From NCBI RefSeq assembly GCF_019320115.1, contig NC_089591.1, forward strand, positions 62,195,798 to 62,259,797: DNA of 64,000 bases. Reading direction: 5' to 3'. The notes under the pieces were generated by a model that was given only the letters and a program-made list of their open reading frames with translations, was not told where the DNA came from and did no database searches. The translations under genes and the position numbers were made by a program. The stretch comes from Miscanthus floridulus. Lineage: Eukaryota; Streptophyta; Magnoliopsida; Poales; Poaceae. Positions 21,085-31,825 of the stretch are shown here, one piece after another; the first letter of the stretch is position 1, and the number at the start of each line of letters is the position of its first letter.

Positions 21085-23880
21085 ATGTATGCCTATGAAT
21101 TGGTATCTACAGCACCAATGGTATTGACGTGGTACCGAACATCAGTACTACGGGCTCTAGAGCAGAATTTGTACATTGAAGTTCAAGGTGGAGATGATGA
21201 CATTTGCCTAGTTTCACCTTCGACATTTCTAAACCTCGAAGGAAATGGGGAGGTAATTACTCATGACTCATTACATTGTCGATATACATAACGGCTACCG
21301 CCAATAATTGCAACGTTGCGGATAATGTGTAGGATACTAGTGTAGAGGAACCTATAACAATCACAGCAGTTAAACAGAGGACGAAGTGACATGGCTACAG
21401 GCTACGCACTTGCCGATTTGTCATTGAGCAATTCGATTGCATTGGAGAACCCAAGGAACCAGACACGGTGATTGCGCCATACCACAACTCCTAGGGTGCA
21501 ATTGTGAGAAAACATGTCCTAATCAAATTCAGGTAATAGAAGAAGAGGAAAGGTCAAGAGGATTGGTGTGTTACTCACGACATCAAGCAAAAATGTTGGG
21601 AGCAAATGGTGAAATTATTTGAATTCAACTTGCACCCCACCGATATAGAAATTGTTATGAAACAGGCATTGCGCTGCATGGAAAAAATGGAGGTATTTCA
21701 AGCATGAGTTGTACAAAAAGCATGTGTTAAATGGAACGAAGCTAGATTGGCAAAAAGGTGAGCACCCTACTCAACAAGCATATTGGGAAGCTTTTGCTAG
21801 TTGGAAAAAAAATCAGAGGAACCTCTTGCCATTAGCAAAGTAAATACCCTCAACTCCCATAGAAATGATAACCCCCACCGCACTAGCTCTCAGGGGTACA
21901 TGAAGAAAGTTCCTGAGTGGGAGAAGAAGTTATAAGAGCTAGTCCAAAAAGGAGTTAGACCATAGACTGTAGGCTGGGATGTCTGCTCGTTGAGGTATCT
22001 TCTTGCAAAAAAAGATGACCTACAATGATGATGGCTCCATAAGTTTTCCCAATGATGCAGTCTGATAACTCGCTGAGAGGATACGAGCACTATAGGCTCA
22101 AGTGGCAAATGGTACTTTTGTTCCTGACAGGGAGGATGATGTTTAGAGTCAGGCACTAGGGATGAAAGAGCATCTAGATCAGGCACAAGGTGTAGGATTG
22201 GTTCCATGGTAGATTGCCTTTGAAAATGACAAATCCACATACAGAAGTCATGGGAGGAATAATGCTAGAAAAATTGCAAGTGTGCATGAAGAATTGTCAG
22301 CTATGTTTGAGGCCAAATGGAAAGAAAAGGAGGTGGCATTAACTGCCACATACCAGGCTCAAATAGAAGCAAAACAAGTTTCCTGAGGAACCTTCAGCTC
22401 AGAACAGGTATACAACAGCTATGGAAGCACACAACTTCCACAAGTAGATGTAGATTCCACCTTCAACGTGGATCACATCAGCGAAACTACATATTGCATG
22501 CTATACATGGAGTCACAAGGATGCAAGACTATATTTAGACACAAGGTGGCTGCCGGTCAGGTTCATCCAGGGAATATGGTAAAAGGACGTATGTTGCCTC
22601 CAGGCTATGCAACAGTTACCCTAGATACATTGGCCAAAGAAATGTATGGCACAGTTGAGATGGAAATGACCATGGATGATGATAGATCGACGCTAGCGGC
22701 CAACCTAGGGTCCTTGGTGCCATGGCGGAAGCATAACATAGTCCTTGTTGCCACAATGTCAGATGGCAGTTCCGACAAAGATGTCGATCTTACCGATCCA
22801 ATGCCTACACCTATACTGCCACCAATTTATGAAACTCAGGAGTGACCCCATAAGATTTGGAAGATTAGTGCCTCAGACTTGGAAACTATCGCAGATAGCA
22901 ATCAAAAGAACTTGTTTTGTCCCTCTAAGAAAATAATAGAGATGGAGCAGGCAGGCACAAAACAAAACCAATCCAAGAAAACAACAAAGATGGAGCAGAC
23001 AGGAACAAAACAAAACCAGCAGTGGCAGTTTAAATTAGGTGAACCTCTAGACAGGCACAAAACAAAATGAAAACTCTAAATGAGTGGTACTTAAACCAAA
23101 TGGGGTTCCAGATTGGTGCAAGATACTAGGACAAACATTTCTATGATGAAGAGGATGTAGTAATGTGGGTGAAGTTTAAGGAATTGTTTGACTTTTACAA
23201 TTTGTCCCCCTGGATGTCCAAATCTTATCCTTATGTGCCATGTATGTGAGCTTCTGCCATATTTATGTACATTTAATTGTTGGACCATTGTATCTGTCAA
23301 ATTTAACTTTTTTCTTTTGTTTGTAGGATGGAGGCAAATACATGCAAGGACAAAAACATTGCAATAGGCTACTTCAACCTAGTGACCTTTAAATCCTACA
23401 CAGTGGGCTTCACAATGACGACAGACGCTATGTGTGCCTCCATTCTGGCCCAGGATGATAAATCACTAATTCTCCTGTCATACAACGATGGGTAAGTGAG
23501 TAATTCATTTACATAATTACGTGTACCAGGTGGGACTCTAATCTGCATATGATTTTCTTTATTGTAGTGAACATACTTGCCTTGTTGTTGTAGACCTGCT
23601 CAATTCCAAGCTCTTCGTGTATGACATAAGTAGGAGGGGAATGAACCATATCAAACCCTCCAAAAATGATGAATAAGTATAGCTCTCATTCCATGCATTT
23701 TACAATGTCGTTTCGTAGATCTCATCATTTATATGTGTAATAATTTTTTTGTTTATCACAATGATCTTTCTGCTGGATGATGACAGGGCTTACGACAAGT
23801 ACAAAAAGAAGACCAAATTCAATGTTCTTTCTTGGAATGATGGGTTCAAAGTAATGGAGGTCGATACGATTGCAAAGTAA
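21085..23880 (+). pseudogene. CACTA-associated Transposase_24-like and Ulp1-like coding remnant
   Basis: Scattered across shifted frames are FKHELYKKHVLNGTKLDWQK with QQAYWEAFASWKKNQRNLLP (about 21690-21830), a helical stretch ending EELSAMFEAKWKEKEVALTA (about 22290-22350) and a block containing MVKGRMLPPGYATVTLDTLA (about 22460-22845). This is the arrangement of plant 'Ptta/En/Spm' Transposase_24 proteins encoded by CACTA elements. Further on, FKELFDFYNL, VTFKSYTVGFTMTTDAM and HTCLVVVDLLNSKLFVYDIS (about 23165-23640) resemble the C48/Ulp1-like protease region. Stops occur throughout. The protein would have served the element, not the host. Confidence 0.7.
22941..23030 (+). repeat. 48-bp tandem duplication (16-codon) in the transposase remnant
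   Basis: GATGGAGCAGGCAGGCACAA at 22941 recurs with two changes at 22989, both followed by AACAAAACCA. The peptide is MEQAGTKQNQ then MEQTGTKQNQ, with a partial third trace near 23053. Confidence 0.75.
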
Positions 23881-24619
23881 TGTCCTAGTGGTAGAGATTT
23901 TAGTGCATTCTATGTAATGCATTACATGGACGAGATCATCAAAGCCACGAAACACAAATAGGTTTTTATTATACCAACACAAATCTCTACTGACTAAATT
24001 GAACAATGTGCTCCATGTTACATTACTACAGCGCTACCTTCTTATAGTCTATGCTGCTGTTGGATATAAGGGAGCTAACCACTTGAGACATGTTTGCGCT
24101 TTAGGAACGCCTAGCTACTTTTATCCTCGATGAGGCCATACATGGACACCACGCGGTGTGTTAATTATCAACAACAGTTTAAATCATGCATCTCTGTATC
24201 CTAGCTACTACTATTAGCTTATCGTCTATTGTCAAAAGTACTCTTGTATGTGAACATATTGTATGGATTTGACAAATATATCTGCATGCTGTGTCATGTA
24301 GCTATTATGGTCCATCTTGATTAATAATATTGTCAATGCCAGATACAGTACCATTTCATAATGGTCTCCATTTTGTATTGAACCGCCATTCTTGTGTTGT
24401 CAACACCACCGCATTATACAACTATGCAACTATGATGAAAGCCTCATCACCATCGCACTGTACCATTACCCAGTGGCGGAAGCCATCAGCAACAACACCG
24501 ATCCAACCTATGATGCGGCGGGATCACAAAATCATCACCGCCATCTCGATTAGTAAACCAACACCGAGTACATCCAAATCAAGGTCGGATCATACTACAA
24601 GGTGATGGTGGTAATGCCA

Positions 24620-25057
24620 TTCAAACAGTTGGGTAATACATCAGAGCGGCGGTGATGATGTCCTCCACATAGGTGGGTCATGGTACAATGCAATGAAAAT
24701 AATGACCTGATCACAGATGGATCATAAGCCAACATGGTGGTGTGAGTGTACACCCACACAGGCCGGTCGTGCTCCGATGCGATAAAAACAAGGACCTAAT
24801 CATGGATAGATCATAAGCTAATACGATAGTGTTAGTGTATACCCACATAGCTAGGTCATGCTCCAATATGACAGAAGTAAGGACCTTATCATGGATGGAT
24901 CATAAGCCAATACATCGGTGTGAGTGTACATCATAGATGGTCTTAGATAGCGATGATGAAGGCTATGACCATCACTATCGATAGCTTACTGTCGAGGCCA
25001 AAATTGGACTGTGATGTGGGTTACAACGTGGCTGCGAAAGGTGCGAGTGTAGTAGTG
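24620..25057. repeat. Subterminal repeats of the first CACTA element
   Basis: Units of about 90 bp built around GATGGATCATAAGCCAAC and GTGTGAGTGTACACCCACA recur near 24715, 24800 and 24895 and lead to the terminus at 25057. CACTA elements carry such transposase-binding subterminal repeats. The same family of units occupies 31380-31720. Confidence 0.7.
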
Positions 25058-26088
25058 AATGCAAGTTAGAATCATTTGCATGTTGCTACCTCGTATAATG
25101 GTGATTTGGAACTTATTATATATATGCATGCATGCCTTGAATTGTTCTCTGTTAAGCAACTGATATCCTGTTAAGAAAACTATATATGTAGGATGTTTCA
25201 ATAAAAATAGGGAAAATTGGTTCCATAGCATTAAAAGATCACAAGAATTGTAAAAGACCATAAAAATCATGCAAACGTATAATAACACTCAAACATCCAA
25301 AAATCCAACCAAATCTAGCACTCTGTTATATTTTTCTTTAATGACATTAACTAAGACAAAAATACCACTGAGCACCATGGGAGTCATAGGAACGAGCCAT
25401 AACTCGAGTGCTCAGGACGGTCCGATGTTATAGCTCATGTCGGCGTGAAATCCATTGGCACCGTGCGGTGTCATAGACTGGGCCAGTGTTGGCGACGCAG
25501 ACTAGGACTAGGCTAGTGGGTGGATAGTGCCACATGGTGGTCACATGTCGATGAGCAGGCAACATCGCTGGCGAGGGCTAGGTCGGTGGGAGAATAGTGG
25601 CATGGCATGGGACCAGCCCGGCCTATCGGCTATGAGCAAGGACTGGGTCAACAACACTTACTCTATACTCCCACAATGTCCCACATCTAGAAGCTTTTGG
25701 ATCCTTCCCCTTGGTGATAATGGAACGGTTCTAGTGCAAGTTTTTTAGGAGTATACCACTCTCAACGTACCGCCTAGGTGCCCACCCACTTGGCTTCTTG
25801 CATATCCCTTTTTGTGGCAGGCTCATGGTGGCTTGTAGCAACAAATTTTGGTAGGGTTGTGAGCTACCGTCGCTAAGCAGAGGCGTTGTGCCCAAGGAGC
25901 TTTACAAAGGTAAGTCCCTATTCAAGCTTGTCTCCTAGCTAGACTCAATTTGGGCATAAGCCAGAGGTGGAGGCCAAGCAAGTGGGAGGACAACATCATG
26001 GCCTAGGACCAAGCTAGTTGGCAGGAGAGGTGTTAGGGATGGAGCCAGAATTTGAGCATAAGGGGGTCATTTTGACATTGCTGATGAT
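25058..26088. other. Spacer between two CACTA elements, no gene
   Basis: No supported coding region, RNA gene or transposon end was found. The segment 25370-26000 is moderately GC-rich and has short open frames with no recognisable protein. Confidence 0.5.
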
Positions 26089-26662
26089 CACTACTATAGA
26101 TTGACTTATCACTATCGCCACTTTCACTACCGTAGCAATATAAGCGACTGTGTAATGCTTCCATCGCCGGTTGTACCCATAGCGAGGCCTCCTGAGGAAG
26201 GAAACCAGCGGTTGAAACTTCTAGCACCCATGGGTTAACAATAGATGCGGTAGTGGTATTTTCTCTATCACATGAAAAGTCGAGCCGACTGGATAGGCAT
26301 TCTGGCCACCGGCTCCACATGGCTGTTTGGTCAACCGGCAGTAGTAAATTCAGCGTGAGTTATTTCCCCATTTCCCAACTACCCACAACATAGTTGCATC
26401 ACCATTCCAATTCTCCATCTTCAAGGTTGGCGCATTGTTCCTCTCTCCATTGCATGCCTTGCGCCATGTCATCGCCACCTCCCACACGACCGGCGCATTG
26501 TTCCTCTCACAATTTGTGTGAACCATTGCACGCCTCGCACCGCGTCGCCGCAAGATCCAAAGGCAAAGGTATGCTTTCACACTTCACTGATGGCTCTTTA
26601 GTGATCTCATTACTAAGCAAGCTCTCATCCTACTGCACAATGATGATCGCAGGCTCTTCAAA

Positions 26663-27775
26663 ATGGAGATGGCCCCCAATAATAGGAACGCACTAGCCAG
26701 CCTCACAGAGGATCTTGTTCTGGAGATCCTCTACCACCTCCTCGCCTGCTCCTTATTCTCCTACAAATGTGTCTATCGCTCCTGGAAGCGCCTCATCTTC
26801 GACAATCATCAGGTGCTACCCTAGACTATTGTCGGCTTCTTCTATGACAGTGAGAATGGCAATCGAAACTTCACTAGCATCTCTGATGTACGCCCCCTCC
26901 TTCAAATTCTTGCCCTTCAACCCTGACAATATAGCTATCTCAGACTACAACAACCTCATCCTATGTTGGTGCCTTGGGGCTAATGGATGATGCTATGTCG
27001 TCTGCAATCCAATGACCTAGAAGTTTAATATATTGTCGCCTAGCACCCATGATGTTGGCCATTCTGTTAGTGAGGCTCGCTTGGGGTTTGATCCAACAGC
27101 CTCCTCGCACTTTCATATGATTGAGTATGTGGATGTCGATAGTTTGTGCGCAGGTGTGGAGATCAACTCATCTAAACTGTAGCATGGATCTATAAGGAAT
27201 CTAAATAGGGCGAGGATACTAATGTGATATTTTATAGACAACCAAGTGTGTTTCTTAACGATTGTTTGCATATTATGGGGCACTCTAGGGAGTACTCTAT
27301 GATACTTGCCATGGATATGGAGGGAAACACATGGAGGCAAATTGATAGGCCTAGTGGTCTTCAACACTCCATGCATCAAGCTCAGGGTCACTTATGTGTA
27401 TGTATTCTAGCTAGTCCCAATGATTCTAAGCTTTCAATCTAGATCCTTGAAGACTATGGTACTAATAATTGGACATTGAAGCATACGGTCATTATGCGGA
27501 TCCTGTTTGGAAGGATTAATATTAGATTTGGTTTCATGAATTAGGTTAACAAGTACACAGTGATTATAGTTCACCCAGAATAGAATATGATTTTCTTTGC
27601 TAGGGAGGATGGAACAATTATCGCTTATGACATAAACCATAGAAGAGTTCATGTCATCCCTACCCATGTCTTTCGGTATGTTAGACGTAGCATTAAAAAA
27701 GAGTTCAACTGCAGACCATTTTATCTTCCTTATGTTCCCTCATTCTTGGAATCATTAGCAAAGCAAAGAAAATAA
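26663..27775 (+). pseudogene. F-box protein pseudogene, copy 1
   Basis: An N-terminal F-box starts LTEDLVLEILYHLLACSLFS and continues YKCVYRSWKRLI. A grass-type F-box-associated region follows with GFFYDSENGNRNFTS, an ISDYNNLILCWCLG blade-like motif, ARLGFDPTASSHFHMIEY and the C-terminal DGTIIAYDINHRRVHVIPTH. In a live gene the F-box would bind Skp1 in an SCF ubiquitin ligase. Stops (for example just after the F-box, near 26823) and shifts break the frame. It is homologous along its length to the copy at 29645-30703 and lies in the same transposon. Confidence 0.82.
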
Positions 27776-28297
27776 AGCTACATTTGATGTATCTCTCTGT
27801 CATGCATTTTAAATAGACCAATGTTGTTTGCTTGTCTATGGACATGTTAATTTCCTCAATGATGGATGTTGTCATTATTTCAGCTAAACTAGTATGCCAT
27901 CTTTGTTTTGTTTGTAAATTGAATTATTTATTTGGTGCACACATACGTTATGGTGGTGTTACAATAACATTTCAACATCAATGGCTCCTTTGCTTGGCTT
28001 TTAATAGAGGGACGTGGTCACATGTACTGACTTCTGCTTGGCTTTTAATTTAAAATTCCTCACAAAAAAATGTGACACGAGACTTGATCGGATGAACTCT
28101 GTTATGCGATGAATATGGAATTAGACATCAATTCTCGGTGGTGTGATAGCTCCCATCGCTGTTTCATATGGTTATTCAACGTTAGTAGCGTGAAGAGTAT
28201 AAGAAGGGGGGTATGTGGTGTGTTGCTTTCTCCACTCTAAACTTGCAAAAATTTGCAGTTGATCTTTCTCATTCTTTCTTCAACTGTCTCCGCAAGC

Positions 28298-28710
28298 ATG
28301 GCGGGCCACAGTGACTCCAAGATCGAAAACTCATATTCAGATGAGTTTGAATTCAAAGAGAAGGAGAGTGAGATCCTACTTGGCCTCTCCAATGGAGGCG
28401 TCAGGTTTCATGGTCATGACGAGAGCACCTTTGTGTGTCCTTTTTACCATGGCAAGAAAGTGCCATCATGGAGTATTCGCAAGTTGCTGTAGCACACGAA
28501 TGGGAAGTCTCATAGAGGCAAGGGGATCTCTAGGCCAGAGCAAGTGCTTTGGCCAAGTATATCCTGAGCAACAATGCCATGGCCCGTGACCGCAAGCTTG
28601 GTGGAGTTAGGGACTGCGGCGGCAATCAGGCGGTGAAGGCTCGCAGGGACAAGCACCACGCAGCCAATAGGGCTAACAAGAAAGTACGCAAGAAGGTACT
28701 AAAGAAATAA
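28298..28710 (+). pseudogene. XS zinc-finger domain fragment (SGS3/FDM-like), broken
   Basis: The frame begins MAGHSDSKIENSYSDEFEF at 28298, then a degenerate zf-XS domain: FVCPFYHGKKVPSWSIRKLL, a stop where Gln is usual, then HTNGKSHRGKG. After a frame shift the domain ends ARASALAKYILSNNAMARDR, matching the 'ALAKYL' close of zf-XS. A basic tail (NKKVRKKVLKK) runs to TAA at 28708-28710. XS-domain proteins act in RNA-directed DNA methylation and siRNA pathways. The second Cys of the usual CPFC is Tyr here. No XS RNA-binding domain was found downstream, so only a fragment was captured. Confidence 0.65.
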
Positions 28711-29644
28711 TAACTCTATGTGATGATGTTTTTTGTGATCAATCTTCTTTCAATTTTTTATAAGTTACTACGTAGTTCCTGTCACCAATCGAAACTAACT
28801 ATATATATTTTAATTAACATAGCAGATCATGCGCAGCATGAGAAAGGACCCCTCTACAAGCCTGGCAGAAGGCCCGATGGAGGGTCATCCGTTTCCCGCT
28901 GAAGCTAGTCTTGTAGTGGGATTTTATTTTATGTACTAAAATTTTAGCGTAGAATATGTATGTTTTATTTACATGAAATATGAAATGTTATTAACTTATG
29001 TATTTTTGGGATCTTCCTTATCTTTGCTGCGATGTTTATTTTGCGTAATGGGGAAGTAGTCTTCTACGACCGGTAGTGTGATGGTAGCCCCTGAGAACCT
29101 TAGATTTTGTGACCATATGTCACGGCCGTCGTAAGGTGATATTTGTAACACGCAAGCACCACCATCGGCAGACTTCATCGCCACTTCTAGACGGTCAGGA
29201 TGGCACCACTATTATCAATTTCCAAGCCCGCCCAAATCTCCAACGTGTATTTATGAAGTTTCACTCAAATTTGCATTATCGTGGCCCTGACTTTAGCTTA
29301 CAAAGACCGCTTCCCCACCCTGTCTGCCTCCTCTTTAGTGCTACTATTCCCCATCATTGCTGCTCACCGTTGACAATCTAGTGCTCTGCGTTGTGATGCC
29401 GGTATGCCTCACCGCCCCGCATAGATCCACCGGTGACCAAGGTGGTACTCACCGTCGTGCCCGCTCGAGCTCACTGTTGCAAGATCCAAACGCAAGGGTA
29501 ATGCTTTTGTACTTCCTTTATCCATGTTTCTTGGATTTTTATTCTCCTCTTCACTCATGTAAGTAGGAAGCAAGCTTCCATCCAATTAGTGTGTGTCTGC
29601 CGCTCCAATAGATCCTTGTCAAGCTAGAGGAGATCCCCAACAAA

Positions 29645-30703
29645 ATGAAGGGAGTGGGCATCCTAACAGACCATGTCTTGGTCCTCATCCTCCGCCGCCT
29701 CACTGCCCGCTCCTTGTGCAGCTACAAGTGTGTCTGTTGCTCCTGGAACCACCTCATCTCAGATACTGAGTACCGAAAGAAGCTACCCTAGATTATTGCT
29801 GGATTCTTCTATCGCACCTAGAAAGGCAAATGCCACTTCACCAGCGTCACTGGTGGACACCCCTCCTTGTCCTTCTTGCCCTTCCCCATTCATGATGTTG
29901 TCGTCTCAGATTGCTACAGCGGTCTCATCCTCTGCTGGTGTTTTGGGTGTCGCCATGTTGTATGCAATCCAACAACTAATAAATGGTTACTACTGCTAGA
30001 TAACCTTCATTCTTGTGGCGAGGCTCGTATGGGGTTCGATCCGATAGTCTCCTCGCACTTCCATGTGTTTGAATATGGGAAGATGAGGGAGGGTGAGTCT
30101 GTAGGTGTGAGCATCTACTCATCTAAGAGTGCAGCTTGGACCTTTAATGAATCTGAATGGGGGCAACGGTATTATAGTATCCACATATACGAGAAGTGTG
30201 TTTCTTAATGGTTTTATGTACTGGCTCGAATTTTCTTAGATCATTGCCATTGATATGGACAAAAAGACATGGATGAAAATACAGAAGCCACGTGGTGATG
30301 CAATCTCCATCCATGAAGCCTAAGGTCAGTTGTGTTTATGTACTGCTGATGTTTACACTATGACTCAGCTTTAATCTAGATCCTTGAAGACTATGGTAGT
30401 AATAGATGGACATTGAAGCATATGGTGACCATGCTGGAGATATTTGGATAGAACAATATTGAATTTGGTTACGAGGTTTGTGATGCGAAATACAGAGTGA
30501 TTGTAGTTCACCTTGAATGTAATTTGTTTTTCCTTATTAGGGAGGACAGAACACTGCTTGCATATGACATGAACTATAAAAAAGTTCATGTCCTCCCTAC
30601 ACAAGTTATCTGCTATTCTAGACCTACCTAGAGTCTATGTATCAACGGACCTCACTATCTTTCTTATGTTCCCTTATTAATGGAGTCATTAACAGAGAAG
30701 TAA
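29645..30703 (+). pseudogene. F-box protein pseudogene, copy 2
   Basis: The order matches copy 1: F-box ILTDHVLVLILRRLTARSLC with YKCVCCSWNHLI, then GKCHFTSVTGGHPSLSFLPF, VVSDCYSGLILCWCFG, ARMGFDPIVSSHFHVFEY and a C-terminal DRTLLAYDMNYKKVHVLPTQ. Stops occur right after the F-box (same place as in copy 1) and after EKCVS near 30207. The leader GCAAGATCCAAA upstream also matches copy 1, with a probable intron after it. The two copies are about 3 kb apart and clearly diverged, so the duplication is old. Confidence 0.82.
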
Positions 30704-31199
30704 ATGTGCATATGCTGTATTTTATTGTTAGGACATGTCTTTGTTCAGGTAAGGAGTTGTTTTGAGTCTATATATAGTCCAATTTTGGCTTGGTAATTAA
30801 ACCAATGGTATGTTGAATATTATTAATTATTAATTCTGCTGCTTTGCATTGTGCAGGTTTTGGAGTCTCAGTGCTTTTGAACGATTTTTCTACAATGGCT
30901 ATGGGAGGAAGAAGAGGGGTTCCATCATGCATTGGCTGCCAAGCTGATCAAGGAGTGCCAATCTGAAGGAGCAGAGCACATCTACCTTACGTAAGTCTAT
31001 AGGGAGCAGAACCTTTATTATGCTATCTATGTACCGCTTATGTTAATTCATCAGTTGACACAGTTGTTATGTTAGTGTCGAGCATTGTTATTATAACAAG
31101 TACTCTTCATTGTGGACATGATGAATGATATGTAATGATTATATTTGTATGGTGTGTGTTCAATAAGTTATTAAGGCCTAGCTGAATTAGTAAATACAT

Positions 31200-31822
31200 T
31201 ATGAAAATCAGAAGAAATTCTTTCACCGTCGGATGTATGGGCCGTTGGTTGTTTTGTCATCACCGCTGGTATTCATCTGATGCGGTAGGGGTCAATAGTG
31301 TATCACAGCTGAATCATTTAGTAACCCAACACCGACTAAAGGATCATCATGGGTGGATCGTACTGCAACGCGACGGTGACAATGTCCTATGACCAGGCGG
31401 TTCATTCGTTGAAGCGACAGTTATGTTCGCCTCAACGCAGGTGGGTCGTGCTCCAATGTGATGAACACAAAGACCTGATCATGGATAGATCATAAGTCAA
31501 CATGACGGTGTTAGTGTATACCTACATAGGTGGGTCAAGCCTCAATGCGATGGAATAAGGATTTGATCACAGACGGATAATAAGCCATGTGGCGGTGTTA
31601 GTGCATACCCATACAGGCGAGCCATGCTCTAATGCGACGGAAGTAAGCACCTTATCTTAAACGGATGATAAGCCAAAATGGTGGTGTAGTGAACATCCCA
31701 ATCGATCTCAGATAGCAATGGCTATGGCTATGACTATTACTGCCGACAGCTTACTACCAAGGCCAAAATCGGACTACGATAGGGGTTACGACGTGGCTGT
31801 GAAAGGTGCGAGTATAGTATTG
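31200..31822. repeat. Subterminal repeats of the second CACTA element
   Basis: Units with GATGGATCATAAG- and GGTGTTAGTGTATACC-like sequence recur near 31480, 31570 and 31660. They are followed by a segment (31740-31822) nearly collinear with 24980-25057, including GTTACGACGTGGCTGTGAAA. This ties the right ends of the two CACTA elements to one family. Confidence 0.72.
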
Positions 31823-31825
31823 GAT

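Larger units (their letters stand above)
17978..25057 (+). mobile_element. Decayed CACTA (En/Spm) element with captured host gene
   Basis: The right end is well supported: tandem subterminal repeats lead to GTGCGAGTGTAGTAGTG ending at 25057, whose reverse complement is CACTACTACACTCGC, a CACTA terminus, followed by AAT. The left end is less sure: CACTATTCC at 17978 is preceded by AAT, which would give a matching 3-bp target duplication, but the inverted repeat agrees only for CACTA. Inside are a broken TFIP11/STIP-like gene copy and Transposase_24/Ulp1-like remnants, all plus strand. Its right end is closely related to that of the element at 26089-31822. Confidence 0.5.
26089..31822. mobile_element. 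Non-autonomous CACTA-type element carrying F-box and XS zinc-finger gene copies
   Basis: The left end CACTACTATAGATTG at 26089 and the right end, reverse complement CAATACTATACTCGC at 31822, share CA-TACTATA. The three bases on each side are GAT (26086-26088 and 31823-31825), the 3-bp target duplication expected of CACTA elements. The right subterminal repeats match those of the neighbouring element. No transposase remnant was seen. The 5.7-kb interior holds two broken F-box genes and one broken XS zinc-finger gene on the plus strand, as in Pack-CACTA gene capture. It would have relied on transposase from a relative such as the 17978-25057 element. Confidence 0.7.
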
